A stretch of 64,000 bases of DNA from NCBI GenBank assembly GCA_037367355.1, contig CM074695.1, forward strand, positions 62,001-126,000. The letters are read 5' to 3'. The position numbers were made by a program, and so were the translations under genes. Positions 11,059 through 21,833 of this stretch are shown piece by piece. This stretch comes from Neoscytalidium dimidiatum (lineage: Eukaryota > Ascomycota > Dothideomycetes > Botryosphaeriales > Botryosphaeriaceae). The notes beneath the pieces are model-generated. The model saw nothing but the letters and a program-made list of their open reading frames with translations, was not told the DNA's origin and did no database searches. Within the stretch, counting starts at the first letter, position 1; the number at the start of each line of letters is the position of its first letter.

Positions 11059-13032
11059 TTAGTGAGCCATTACCGGGCCGCTGGCCGCCTTCCCAACATT
11101 CTTCACACCAAACATGCTTGCCACCATCCCTATGCCAGCCAGGCCACAGCAGCACCACAGGCCGGTCCCGTACTGCTGGAGCGGACCGTGGCCCTTATTC
11201 GTATCCACGGCCTGCACGACCGCGCTTGCGAGCGCCAGGCCCACACCGCTGCCGATCTGGAAAGCCGTGTTGATCATGCCTCCACAGAGGCTCTTGACAT
11301 TGACCGGAACGGATGCCAAAAGGACGACTGTAATGGTGCAGTAGACGATGGTGGTTCCGGCGACACTGAGGATGCTGCTGGGGAAGACGTGCTTCCAGAA
11401 GTCGATGTCGCCCTCCTTGATCAGGGCGGACGGGACGGGAGCGATGGCGCAGATGGCCATGCCCACGATGAGGAGATACTTCGTATTGAAATACTCCAGC
11501 ATGCGAGACATGGACAAGGAAAAGATGAAGCCGGTGCAGCCCATTGGAAGGAACCGGAGCGCGGTCTGGCCCGCGCTCAGATGGTTGATCTCCTGAGCAA
11601 TGAGAGTCGTGTAGTAGATGATCGTCTGGTATCCGCCGTACATGACGAATCCGCCGATCCAAAGGGCAGCGAAGTTCTCAAGCTTCCAGAGAGACAGGGG
11701 CATGATTGGGTTGGGAACCTTCTTCTCAACCCAGGTAAACAGAACAAGCAGTGCAGCACTCAGGATGAGCAGCACGATGATAAAAGCTTTGCCCCAGCCG
11801 TACTCGCCTCCGCTCGAGAGCACGAAGCTGAGCAGGATGAGACCAGCTGTGGACATACCGGCGCCAGCGAAGTCGAGCTTTGGCCGCGAGTTTCCGTCGA
11901 TCCTGTCCTTGGGAAGACAGAACCAGGAGAGGGTGCCCAGAGTACCGGTGACGCAAACGGCAACATAGAAGATGTAGCGCCAGCCGAGAGAAGAGGTGAG
12001 GAAGCCTCCAAAGATCAGGCCAAGACAGAATCCTACGGCGCCAGCAGCTCCAAAGATGGTCAAGGCAAGAGTACGGTCCTTCGCGACGAAGTAATTGCTA
12101 ATGATTCCAACAGCGGACGGGACCGTCATGGCGGCACCAATTCCCTGGATGGCACGGAATATGGCCAGCTGGATGAAAGAGGACGCAAAGCCGTCGGCCA
12201 GAGTCCAGATGCTTAGAGTTGCCATGCCAGTGCAGAAGATAAGCTTCCGCCCGAACCTGTCCGCGAGCACACCGGAAAGGAGAAGAAAGCCACCAAAGGT
12301 TAGGGTGTAGGCCGAAATCAGCCACTGAAGATCGGCGCTGTCAACGTCGAAGCTCTTCTGGATGGCAGGCAGAGCAATGTTCACGCCGGTCATGAAGACG
12401 TTGTCCATCAGCTGGGCGCCGCATGTACAGAGCAGGATCATGGCTCCGCGCCATGAGGCAATGACACCAATGTCCGGGTAGGCCGGGTTGACGCCGATCT
12501 CATACTCGGCGGGCGTGCGAGTGCCGGAAGAGCTTCCGGGTGAGGGCGGGCGCGAGATTTCGACCTTCCCGACGGGAGATGGCGGCCGTGTAGACGACGG
12601 AGTGTTCAGCTGGGACGGAATTTCGCGAATGGTACTGAAAGGCCCAGGCTTTGCTGGCTTGGGACGCTGGATGGAGGGCAGCTCAAAGACGCTGTCCTGG
12701 GATTCGCGCCTGTACTGGGAGTGGTGGCCACTGATGGCCGAAGCGCTCCTGGCCAGAGCTTCCAGCCCCTCTGGGCGCTCATCCTCAAAGGTAACGCGCG
12801 AGGTAGTGCTCGTGCGGCGAATAGGGATGCCGGGAAGACCTGGAGGCGGCACGAGCGTAGGGACTTCTTCAAGAGCTGAAGTACGGCGAGTGAGGGGCTC
12901 GCCGTTGCCGTCGTGCGACAGGCGTTGCTGGTGGTCGTGGTGCATTTTGGAGGAGCTGCTGCTTCCCAGACCAGAGGAAGGTGGCAGAGGGGCGAGCGAG
13001 GAATCGGTGGTCCAGCTTAACAACGGTGCCAC
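11059..13032 (-). CDS. MFS transporter, DHA2 (14-TM drug:H+ antiporter) family, with long N-terminal tail
   Basis: An intronless gene of 657 residues. About 193 N-terminal residues are hydrophilic and rich in Ser, Pro and Arg. A 14-helix major facilitator core follows, starting at about GVIASWRGAMILL. The motif A loop GVLADRFGRKLIF lies after TM2, and WLISAYTLTFGGFLLLSG and IFRAIQGIGAAM are typical of the DHA2 / Atr1-like group that exports drugs, toxins or borate-like compounds at the plasma membrane. The central loop and the C-terminal helices are present, so the protein appears complete. The long tail has several RR.S-type sites that kinases could use, and an alternative start exists at Met30. 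Specificity cannot be read from the sequence. No biosynthetic genes adjoin it. Confidence 0.92.
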   Translation of the reverse strand: MAPLLSWTTDSSLAPLPPSSGLGSSSSSKMHHDHQQRLSHDGNGEPLTRRTSALEEVPTLVPPPGLPGIPIRRTSTTSRVTFEDERPEGLEALARSASAISGHHSQYRRESQDSVFELPSIQRPKPAKPGPFSTIREIPSQLNTPSSTRPPSPVGKVEISRPPSPGSSSGTRTPAEYEIGVNPAYPDIGVIASWRGAMILLCTCGAQLMDNVFMTGVNIALPAIQKSFDVDSADLQWLISAYTLTFGGFLLLSGVLADRFGRKLIFCTGMATLSIWTLADGFASSFIQLAIFRAIQGIGAAMTVPSAVGIISNYFVAKDRTLALTIFGAAGAVGFCLGLIFGGFLTSSLGWRYIFYVAVCVTGTLGTLSWFCLPKDRIDGNSRPKLDFAGAGMSTAGLILLSFVLSSGGEYGWGKAFIIVLLILSAALLVLFTWVEKKVPNPIMPLSLWKLENFAALWIGGFVMYGGYQTIIYYTTLIAQEINHLSAGQTALRFLPMGCTGFIFSLSMSRMLEYFNTKYLLIVGMAICAIAPVPSALIKEGDIDFWKHVFPSSILSVAGTTIVYCTITVVLLASVPVNVKSLCGGMINTAFQIGSGVGLALASAVVQAVDTNKGHGPLQQYGTGLWCCCGLAGIGMVASMFGVKNVGKAASGPVMAH

Positions 13033-13920
13033 TGGGACTCAGTATTTAAAGAATGACGATGATGGAAGGGCCGTCTTGGGCCGATCCGAGGGAGGATGGG
13101 CCATGTTGGGCCGTCGCCACCAAGTGGATGGACCATGTGCAGCCGGCATCGCAAAGTCCAGAATTTTCTCATGAGAGATTGTATCAGCAGCCCCACCGAT
13201 GGCGCCGGGATGTGATGTCAAGGGTCTGGACTGGTGTTGAGCTTGACCAACGATAAGAGGCTCCGCGCCTTACTCAGTCGCGCCAGGCGCGGCGCTAAAT
13301 CTGACTCGCCTGCAGTTTCTCGGGCTCTATTTCCCGCGCCACCATCCTCGGCCGCTCCTTTTGCTCTTTCCGCGCCCCAAAGAGCAACCATTCCCGTTCA
13401 ACACCTGCTGAATATCAACATCGCCCATCCGCACGCCTATCTGTCCCTGCTTAATCGCCATGCAGACTTTTCTTGGACCCTGCGCGGTCCCATAATTCGT
13501 GCTCATGGTGCCCGACTGTCTCGCCGTCGGGAAAGAGTTCCCGCACCGCCACCACCGTTAAACCTACCAGGAACCGCTCCTTGGGCCGCGCCGTACCTGA
13601 TAAACAGCCCATCTGCAAGGCCCGATCTCCCGCTCAAGCAGGAGTGCTCATCGCCATTGGGCGCCGTGCCCGCTCCCGCTCCATATCTCCATCCGCTTTC
13701 GCTCCCCACCGACTCGACAACCGCTGAATTCGCGCTTCACATGAAAGACCACAACCCCCACCACGGCGCGAACTGTGAGTCACGGCATGGTTCACCGGTC
13801 GGCTCAAGAGTTCTGGACAACACCATGATTGCCAATGTGGGACCACGGGCCCGCACGCGGCGCTCTCACGAATTATCAATTACCTGTCCAAGGATTACAT
13901 TACTGCATTAGGTCCTCCAG
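13033..13920. other. Intergenic, promoter side of the MFS gene
   Basis: An 888-bp spacer between two minus-strand genes. A 225-codon plus-strand frame (13234-13911) has no domain signal and does not begin with ATG, so I did not annotate it. Confidence 0.45.
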
Positions 13921-15580
13921 CTATTCTTGGAAGCTCTGGCCCAGGATCTCCGGCTTCCGCGTCTCCAGGTCCAGAATCATCTGACCGAACAGCCCGTTCG
14001 CCCACGAGAACCTGCGGTCTTTGCGTTAGCCACGCGCGCGCAGCCGGCGGTGCGACGGGGTGGGGAGGGGAAAAACTCCCAAAAAAGACGGTGACGTGAA
14101 AGGAAGAAACGTTGCCAACTCACCACTGCCGTGTCCAGTCGCTCTGGTTCCAGCTGTTGACGCTCTCGTGGATCAGCCCCAGCCCGTCCGTGCTGCTCAC
14201 GATCTCCTTCAGCGCCGTCGTGATTTCGGCCTCGTCGTCGGTCGTCAGGATGCGCACGATGCTGGCCATGGGCCACGCCATACCGGGCCCCACGTGCGGC
14301 CCACCCACCGCGTTGATGACGGGGCCCCGCATGAAGTACGAATTGCCCGCGCTCAGCACCAGGTCGCGCGTATTCTGGTACACCTCGTTGTTGACGTCCG
14401 TGTAGCCGAGGAACGGAGCCGAGAGCAGCGACGGGATGTTGGCGTCGTCCATGATGGTGGTCGACCCGTAGCCGTCCACCTCGAAGGCATATATGGGCCC
14501 ATTCGGCCCCGACACAACGCCGTGCTGCTCGATGGCCGCGCGAACGGAGGCGGCGAGCGTGCCCATCTCTTCAGCAAGGCCAGCCGGCGCGTTGTCCAGC
14601 TGCTGCACGATTGTGGTGGCCGTCTCCAGGTAGCGCGCGAACATCATGTTGGCGGGGATGAACAGCTGGTAGATGGTCGAGTCGTCGCTGGGACGGAACG
14701 CCGACCGGATGAGACCGGTGCCGTTGTTGACGGGGTTGCCCAGCCCGTCATTAGCCAGCGTCTCGGTCGCGCGATTCGTCAGTCTCGCGAAGGTGTAGGG
14801 AGAATTAAGGACCTGTCCGTCCGCTGCATAGGTAGGCGTCTGCATGTCCTTGGCGACCTTCAAGACAGCCTGGACGGCGGAGATCCACTGGAACTTGCCG
14901 AAGAATTCCAAGTCGTTGGTCGCGTTGTAGTAGTTGTCCGACACTTCCAGGAAAGCAGCCAGAGAGTCCAACTCGTACTTGCACTCGAAGACGCTGGTAT
15001 TACTGTAGGCTGGGAAGACGGTGTCCTCGCTGGCTGAAGGATTCGTGTCCGGTGGGATGTTTGACTCTACCGGCGGCTGGAATGAGTTGCAGTAGGGCGA
15101 GGTCAGCAGGTAGCGAGCCTGGAGATTGATGACGCCCCGGTAGAGCGAGGCGATGCTGTCTGGCGAGTCCGAGGCATTGAGCACTGGAAGGTAGGATTGC
15201 ATCTGGTTTGCTGAGTCACGCAGCCACATGGCGTTGATGTCTCCGGTGATAACAAAGGTAAGCTCCTCCTCTGAGTTGTTCGCCGCGACACCCTTCCACT
15301 TGATGGCCGTATCCAGCGTGTTCGGGTAGGCGTTTTCGAAGAGTCTGTAGAGATCGGGGTCTGCAATCACGCTCTCCATACGGTCGATCAGCTCCTCAAC
15401 ACCAGACGAGTTGAAAGTGCGGCATGCTGGAACGGGGCGCTGGAACGGCAACTGGTATGTGCCGTTGGTGAAAGGCTGGTGTCTTTCAGTCGAGTAGTCG
15501 GAGTAGTCCGGACACCCCTGACCGGCCGCGCCGGCCAGCAGGACGGAGGCGGCGGGCAGCAGAATGGCAGCCCGACGCAT
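13921..15580 (-). CDS. Secreted glycoside hydrolase family 125 (exo-alpha-1,6-mannosidase)
   Basis: Two exons: 14124-15580 and 13921-14011, joined at [12 protein letters not shown], give 515 residues. The intron (14012-14123) has a GTGAGT donor and a CTAAC branch site just before the CAG acceptor. GH125 enzymes remove alpha-1,6-linked mannose from N-glycans or fungal mannan. Family signatures seen are [20 protein letters not shown] near residue 120, the MFARYLET segment, and [20 protein letters not shown] with PYFMRG-like NSYFMRGP toward the C terminus. The last exon supplies the family's conserved C-terminal [10 protein letters not shown] chose the start at 15580 because it opens directly onto a signal peptide ([20 protein letters not shown]); an upstream in-frame start at 15664 would bury that sequence. 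Several N-x-S/T sites support secretion. Confidence 0.9.
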
Positions 15581-18024
15581 GTCTCGAAGATGGTCGTAGA
15601 GATCCTGGAACAGGATCGACGGAGGAGAGCCGTGGTCGGGAGATGTCGTGCAGCTGCAGCGCACCAGGGGCCGACGATCACTAGATCAGTCCCGTCGCGC
15701 ACCGGGGGGGAGGAGGAGGAGGCCGCGTTTTGTAGCTGCGAGTGATTGTTGACCACGCGGAGATCAGCGTCACGCTACCCCGCCGCGGGGGTAACGCAGA
15801 CATGGGGACCCGGATAGAAAACTGGTGTGGATGTCACCTTCCCCGCAAAACCCCGTCAGTTTCTGGTATGGTGCCAGGGACAGACCTCCTCGGATGACCC
15901 GGTCACCGCCAAAAGGATACGCCCCTGACGTCAACCAGTTGGCCTCGGTGGAAGGTTTTCCGATCCAAGGCACAGTTTGTTGACGAACAGAGAGCTTTCT
16001 GTCGACAACCTCAACCCTAAATTGCCCCATTCAACCCGGTAGGCTTCTATGTTTATCAACCGTGATCTAGGAACTGTCTTTAGACTTTGATTACCATGCT
16101 GCTTGAAAGCTTGTAGCCCATGCTTTTCGCGACGGAAGGCTAAGAGAGGCTTTTTCGACCACATAACGTCGTGTCACCTTGAATCATTTAATATTACAGC
16201 CGAGACCTCCCGATTGCAAACAACGTCGAGACTGGCAGGATGCCTCGCTTCGCAAGCATCGTCTCCTACAAAAGTTTGAGTGTCCTGTCTTCTCACAGCT
16301 CGTCCGTATAGCGCTTTTAGCCGAGGAGAAGGAAATTGCCGGTCAATGCCCTTCAGCTCCACCACGCGCGAGTCATCGTTTACATTCACTCACCCGAGAC
16401 CCGAAAGCCGGCTGGAGCGTTACATCCAAGAATGAAGAGTTTCTCGAACAACGGCTCTCAAGCCCATTCTGCTCCCAGACGACCCGGATGGAAAGAAGGC
16501 ATGGCAGTGCAGGGATGCGCAAAGCAAGCGAGCGATTGCCGGCAGGGAATCCAGAATCCGAATCAACAACGAACAACGCATCTTCAAAGATTCAAAGATA
16601 CTTCGATCGTAGGTAGATGCAATGTACCACGCAGCTGCCACTTCAGGTGCCAGTTCAGCGCATACGGGCCATCAATTGGTGTCGAGGGTCGGTCAGCCTC
16701 TTCTTGATTTTCGCTGTGTTGCACCTGCACAATGGCTCCGAGCTCATTCCTGTTGCAAGATCTGTTCTTACATTCTTACCAGCATAGTTGGGTGTTTCTA
16801 GTTTCTCTCGAAGGATGGAGCGGCCATCATTCTTAGGCTTTGCTGTTGATCAAGGCGTCGCGAGACACGCGTTCAGCTCTCTGTTTCTCTCGCGGTTGCG
16901 CAGTCGGCGATCGCTTATCGTGACAACGCGCATAATAATGAAGGTGCTATCGCTAACGAAACAACGGCTGGCAGGAAACACGGAAGCGAAGGGTGATGGG
17001 AGGTGAGTTTCAAGTAAAGTTGGCCATGCAATTTTGCCATCCACGTGGAGGCTCTGCGGCCCCGCCGCACGCTCCCTTGCAGCGGCCTCTCCCGCGCACA
17101 GCGCCGTGTTGGCATCCCCAGATAGATTGACGCCTGCCCCAAAGCCTCGCTCCCTCCAATGAGAACTCGCCGCAGCACAGCACATTGACGAAGCACTCTG
17201 AAAGCTCGAGATATCGCCCGTTGTCGTAGTCTGCTGCCGGCTTACCAGAGCCTCGTTCGACGTGGATGGACGGCTGCTGCCGGACCGACTCCACCTTGCC
17301 GCCGACCCTTCTCTCTGGCCGGAGGGCCTTCCTTCACGCTCTGCGACTCAGAGCGCATGCGCTGTATTTGTTGGACTGCCCGTTCAGTCCATTTTCCGCT
17401 TCGTGATTCGTTGGGCCTCCCCATTCTCGGGCCGTCGTGAGACAGCCCCCAGCTCGTCATGCGAAGCGCCTGACCACCCGAGGACATCGCACTCGCAGTG
17501 CTAAATGCCGAGAGACGTCGAGTTAAAAGGTCATTTCGAACCGCAGGCAGAATTAAGTGGGAATTGAAGTGTAAAGTGCAGCTCGGTTCGGTTAAGAAGT
17601 CCAAGCACGCTGGTCCAAGCCACGCCCCAATACCTTCTCAATGACGTTGATTCGTCTTCCAGAAGCTCACTCCGTTATCGCCCATGGGGAATTCCAGTAG
17701 GACTAACGCTACAGGTTGAGCGGTGGATCCAGAGGATAGCCAAAGGGCGCCCCTCTCGGGATGATCGTCGCACTCTGAGATTGAGGAATCCCCACCAGTT
17801 TTGCATTGGCGGACAATTTCCCCTCCACAGCAACCCGTGCCGGACTTACTTACTGTTGTCCATCAAAAGTCCCCGACCAAGTTTATGCACTACCACTCCC
17901 ACCCACTCGTCACGAATCGCACTCCTCGCCGCCTGGCTTTCTTCTTTCCGATCCGACCTTCACAGGCCTCTCTTCCCCCACCAACTCCTCCCGCCGCGCT
18001 CTCCATGCATTTTGATTTGGAAAC
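15581..18024. other. Intergenic region
   Basis: A 2.4-kb spacer between divergent genes, the GH125 gene (minus) and the receptor-like gene (plus). I see no exon structure, domain-bearing frame, tRNA or repeat in it. It probably holds the two promoters. Confidence 0.45.
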
Positions 18025-19481
18025 ATGGGCGTCGACGAGGACTTGCGTCCTCTGAGCTGGATAGTGACTGTCGCATTCTTTGTCATATGCGCAGTCTTGT
18101 TCGCACTGCGCGTGTATACGCGCGGCTTCGTCGTCAAGTCTTTTACTTGGGATGCTCGGCTTATGTCCATCGCATTCGTACGGCCGCCAGGAACCGATTG
18201 ACTTGGAGGTTGCTAACGGCCGCAGATATTGTTCATCGGGCAGCAGTACATATGCTGGAAGTGGTTGATTTTAGGAGGTGGAATGTTGGTCTTTCTCTCA
18301 CTCTCTATCAATCCAAGACTTTCTAACGGTGAATAGACACCTCGAAGCCATCACTTCCGAAGATTTAAGGAAGATGAGACTTGTAAGTAGAATGAATATT
18401 GCTCTACTGCGGACAGTGACTGATCATGTGAAAGTATCAATTTATCGAACAGTTTTACTACTATCTTGTCCAACTCTTCATCAAGCTTTCCTTTCTCGTT
18501 TTCATTCATCGTACGCTTTATACCCCACCGCTATCTGTAGCCATTCAAATTACCACTTTCGTCGTCCTTGTCCAGACGATAGCGATCTGGGTCTTCTACG
18601 CACTCCAATGCAGGCCGCTGGCTGCCTACTTCAACCCGGATGATTACCCGGACGCAGTCTGTTTCTCCCGCGAAATCACCTACTGCCTTCCCAGCGCTGT
18701 CGTAAGTAGTCTGATCTTCCCATCCTGACCAATGCGCGATGACTGACTAGACAATCAGAGCGCTGCCATAAACGTCCTCATCTACATCCTCCCCATCCCA
18801 ACCCTCGCCCGAGGCAGCCACAACCAAAACACCCGCATAACCACTCCACAACCCGGCACATCCCCGGAGCCCGAGCCAGCACTCCCTGGGTCCTCCTCGT
18901 CCTCCTCCTCGACCACCACCACCACCACCACCACCACCACCACCACCACCACTCTCGCAACCGTCGGTCTCTTCGCCACCGCCGGCATCGGCATCATCGT
19001 CTCCTGCCTGCGCATCGTCGTCCTCTACCAGCACTCCACCACGCCGCCGCGCTCCTACCCCTACATGCTCGGCCTCTACGCGATCGTCACCACCATCGAG
19101 CTTAGCGTCTACATCATCGCCAGCACGCTGCCATCGCTGCGCACGCTGTGGCGCCACCGCCGGGCCTTCCGTGGCGGTGGCATCGACCGGGCGCACGAGC
19201 TCCGCGAGCAGCGAAGGAAGAGGAGGAGGAGAGGTCGCGGCCACGAGTCCGAGGAGGACGAGCTGTGGGGTATGGGAGGAGGAGGAGGTGGTGGTGGTGG
19301 TGGTGGCGACGGGAAGATCACGATCACGAGCCGGGTGAGCATCAGCATCACCGAGGCGCTGAGGGGCCGCGACGGCGAGCAGAGGGACGGCGTGCCGGGC
19401 TATCCGAAGAAGTACTTCAAGTTCGCGAGGCCCGGGGCGCAGAGCCCGACGCCGAATTCCTTGAAGGACGTGGAGGGCTGA
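18025..19481 (+). CDS. PTH11-like rhodopsin-domain integral membrane protein
   Basis: Five exons (18025-18177, 18226-18284, 18337-18382, 18435-18701, 18759-19481) encode 415 residues. Four introns of 48-57 nt keep the frame. The fungal rhodopsin-domain pattern is clear: TM1 then RVYTRGFVVKSFTWDARL, IGQQYICWKWLILGGGIHLEAI, an FYYYLVQLFIKLSFLVFIHRT helix, and FNPDDYPDAVCFSREITYCLPSAV before the later helices. Such proteins are seven-TM and some act as surface-sensing receptors. No CFEM domain precedes it. Two expansions are unusual: 14 consecutive Thr coded by (ACC)13ACT at 18912-18953, in the loop between helices five and six, and 11 Gly in the C-terminal tail at about 19274-19306. The second intron has a weak GTTGGT donor but a CTAAC branch site. 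The tail is basic and acidic mixed-charge, probably cytoplasmic. Confidence 0.85.
18912..18953 (+). repeat. (ACC)n microsatellite coding polythreonine
   Basis: Thirteen ACC codons followed by ACT, inside the last exon of the rhodopsin-domain gene. They encode 14 consecutive Thr after a Ser run. Slippage here would change length in frame. Confidence 0.95.
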
Positions 19482-20035
19482 TCACGAGAGAGGTAGGTGG
19501 GGGGGGATAGTGCCGAAGAAGCGGCTGTGAGGAGAGGAATATGTGGAGGAAAGGCCGGTGGAGACGGATGGATGGGGGGAAAACGTTGAGGCGGTGCAAT
19601 GTGGCTGCGCCCGGTGTTGATCGCTGGGACTCACGACGTTATGACCATTTACATTTCTTATCATTACATCGCGTTCGCTTTCCTTTCTTAGGGATGGGTC
19701 CCGTGGGAGGGGTCGAAATCTCATGACTTGAGGGCGGTGGTTCTCCACAATATCAGACGTTACTCCACTGTGCTGTGTTGTTTCCCCTGAGGCTGAGGTA
19801 GTGGGACTTGGGGGCTAAATTGGTCATACTTTCCTCCCGCATCGCAAATCTTCACCCCCTTTGCATTCGGATCTCGTGCTTGACGTCACGTATTTCTACT
19901 TTGAACGGACTGGGTGTACATTCGTCGAAGCGGTATATATATCGATGTAGTCTCGTAGCGAATTAGATTTTCGAAACATCGCCAATCAAATAAAACCTTC
20001 ACAACACATATCTCCAGTTACCAGTAATTCCCAAC
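19482..20035. promoter_or_regulatory. Promoter region of the first small tandem gene
   Basis: A 554-bp spacer. A TATATATAT box at about 19934-19942 lies about 95 bp upstream of the ATG at 20036. No other feature is seen. Confidence 0.55.
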
Positions 20036-20278
20036 ATGTTAGATAAGCAGCGAGTCAAGGATTTTATGGGTAGGTCTGCCCTATTGCATCAGGCTTCGCT
20101 TCAGTGCTAATGGAATATCGTAGCATGCGGAGCGCTGAACGTGCCCGAAACCTCCAAAAAGGCCGATCAGGCCACGATCAAGGACGCCAACAAAGACAAG
20201 CCTAAGAAAAAGTTTTGGGTCAGCATGCTTGAAGGGGCCACCATCTCCAACAGTCCTTACGTGAACTCGAAGTGGTGA
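20036..20278 (+). CDS. Small Lys-rich protein, 62 residues
   Basis: Two exons, 20036-20069 and 20124-20278, joined in phase 1 (KDFM|ACGALNV). The 54-nt intron has a GTAGGT donor, a GCTAATG branch and a TAG acceptor. The product is hydrophilic and Lys-rich in the middle (DKPKKKFW) and ends in an aromatic and Ser/Asn-rich tail (NSPYVNSKW). There is no signal peptide or TM segment and I recognise no family. Evidence that it is real: a strong TATA box at the right distance, a well-formed intron and an AAC-ATG start context. A second small gene of similar layout follows 600 bp downstream on the same strand. The function is unknown. Confidence 0.6.
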
Positions 20279-20893
20279 ACTACACGACTTGGAGCCTTCC
20301 GGCTGGTGCGCAAGATGACCTGAATTTTGGGAAGAATCTGGCCGTTGGCTGGCTATGAGCAAGGGCGTTGAGAATCGTTTTCAGTTTTATTGGAGGATAG
20401 AGCATTCTCTGGTTGATTCTCGGCAGCTTTCGGTCTAGGTTTATTGATAATCTGCAACACCCATTCAGGATGATTGTGAGTATCGATGCATATGTTCGCT
20501 CAGAATTAAGGCACTAAAAACATTTTGGCGTCAATTTACCCCAGTGGCTTAGCCTACAGTACAGTCTGATTCTCGACACTACTGTATACGGGGGGCCTGG
20601 TCGGCTGTCCGGCACGAGTAGAACACAGCCTCATAGGCAGCTGCACCGGCATAAGACAGGTGATTTTTAAGGTGCTGACTGGTGATCATCGTATTACTCC
20701 CGATCTGGTGCCGTAGCGTGGTTCCGCGAGTGACGTAGCGCATCCTTCGGCAGGCAGCCGCTCGTCTATGCGAGAACAGGGAGAGTTGCTATAAATATCC
20801 GAGTCTGCGCAGGGATAATAAGTACGAGGCTGAGGAAACCTTCCTTCAGACGATGCCACAACGCCGGCTGCCATCCGCAACTGCCCAAACAAG
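20279..20893. promoter_or_regulatory. Promoter region of the second small tandem gene
   Basis: A 615-bp spacer with a TATAAATA box at about 20790-20797, roughly 100 bp upstream of the ATG at 20894. Nothing else was recognised. Confidence 0.55.
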
Positions 20894-21251
20894 ATGAGTT
20901 CCGACAAGACTTTCTTCCAGCGGTGTACGTGCGTTTTCTTCGAGCATGCTGGCGACAGTGGCTGACAAAAGCGCAGTATTCAGAGTGCCAGTTGCGCCTG
21001 TGGGAACCAACATCCACAAGAAGGACGATTTCTCATGGCTCAAGCCCTCTGTAGACGGGCCTCCGGAGATACTGTACCCGTCAGCGAATGACGGGCAAGA
21101 TGAGGAGTACATGCATCCATACGACCGCGAGAAGAAGTCCAAGAAGAGCAATAAACGCCGCGAACACAACGACAAGAGCTCCGACACCAGTTCGAACAAT
21201 AGCGAGCAAAGCATCAGTATGTGGCAATTGGCGGAAGACGGACAAAAGTGA
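20894..21251 (+). CDS. Small charged protein, 101 residues
   Basis: Two exons, 20894-20924 and 20977-21251, joined in phase 1 (FFQR|LFRVPVAPVG). The 52-nt intron starts GTACGT and has a GCTGAC branch site. The first half contains short ordered-looking motifs (VPVAPVGTNIHKKDDFSW). The second half is a low-complexity charged tail rich in Lys, Arg, Ser and Asp (REKKSKKSNKRREHNDKS), possibly nuclear or disordered. I recognise no family. Like the gene at 20036 it has a TATA box about 100 bp upstream and a phase-1 intron after about ten codons, but the protein sequences do not align visibly. Confidence 0.6.
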
Positions 21252-21833
21252 TACGCGTAGGAGTGGCTGCCCGCTAAATTCCAGTCAGGCTGAGCGAAAG
21301 CGTGCCAACGAGGAGTCAATGAACAAGGGCCGTGGTCATGCTGCGATTTAGTTATAGTCGGGAGGTTGATTGGTTGTCGCTTGGATTATACCCTACAGCT
21401 GGGCTTACTTACGACCGTTCGCAACTGAGTTGGAGGAAGCATTGTTATGCATGTTCATTCGATGGATGGTCAGATTGACAATGGCACCAGGTGCCACTAA
21501 TACCAAACTGCCGAGACCAGTTCCGCTTTCACACCGTCCTAGTGCCTGGCCAGAAGATTAGCGACGTTCTGAAGCATCATCCCGCACATGGCGGAACTAC
21601 GTGACATGCTGTCACGAAAGCATGACAGGCGCGAGAAGGCGACCCGGCGACCCGGCGATTCATACATGCCACGAACCTCGGCTCCAGCCGCACCTCCGCT
21701 CTCCGCCCCGGAGCTTCCCCAGATTCCCATCCGCAATATTACACCATGTCTTCCGTCTTGACCTTTTGTACATAGACAATCAATCATATACCCCTTAGAT
21801 CAACATCATTCCTCCCAGCTCAATTGCATCGCC
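21252..21833. other. Intergenic region
   Basis: A 582-bp spacer between two plus-strand genes. No supported gene or repeat. It probably serves as the promoter of the CoA-transferase gene. Confidence 0.4.

Noticed and set aside
11062..12216. 384-codon plus-strand frame antisense to the MFS transporter
   Set aside because: It is the shadow of the transporter's coding strand; it has no hydrophobic or domain pattern of its own.
13234..13911. 225-codon plus-strand frame between MFS and GH125 genes
   Set aside because: It lacks an ATG at its start, is Pro/Arg/Ser-rich without motif, and lies in a promoter region.
18747..19244. Glycine-rich minus-strand frame over the receptor gene
   Set aside because: It is the reverse reading of the (ACC)n microsatellite and flanking coding DNA.
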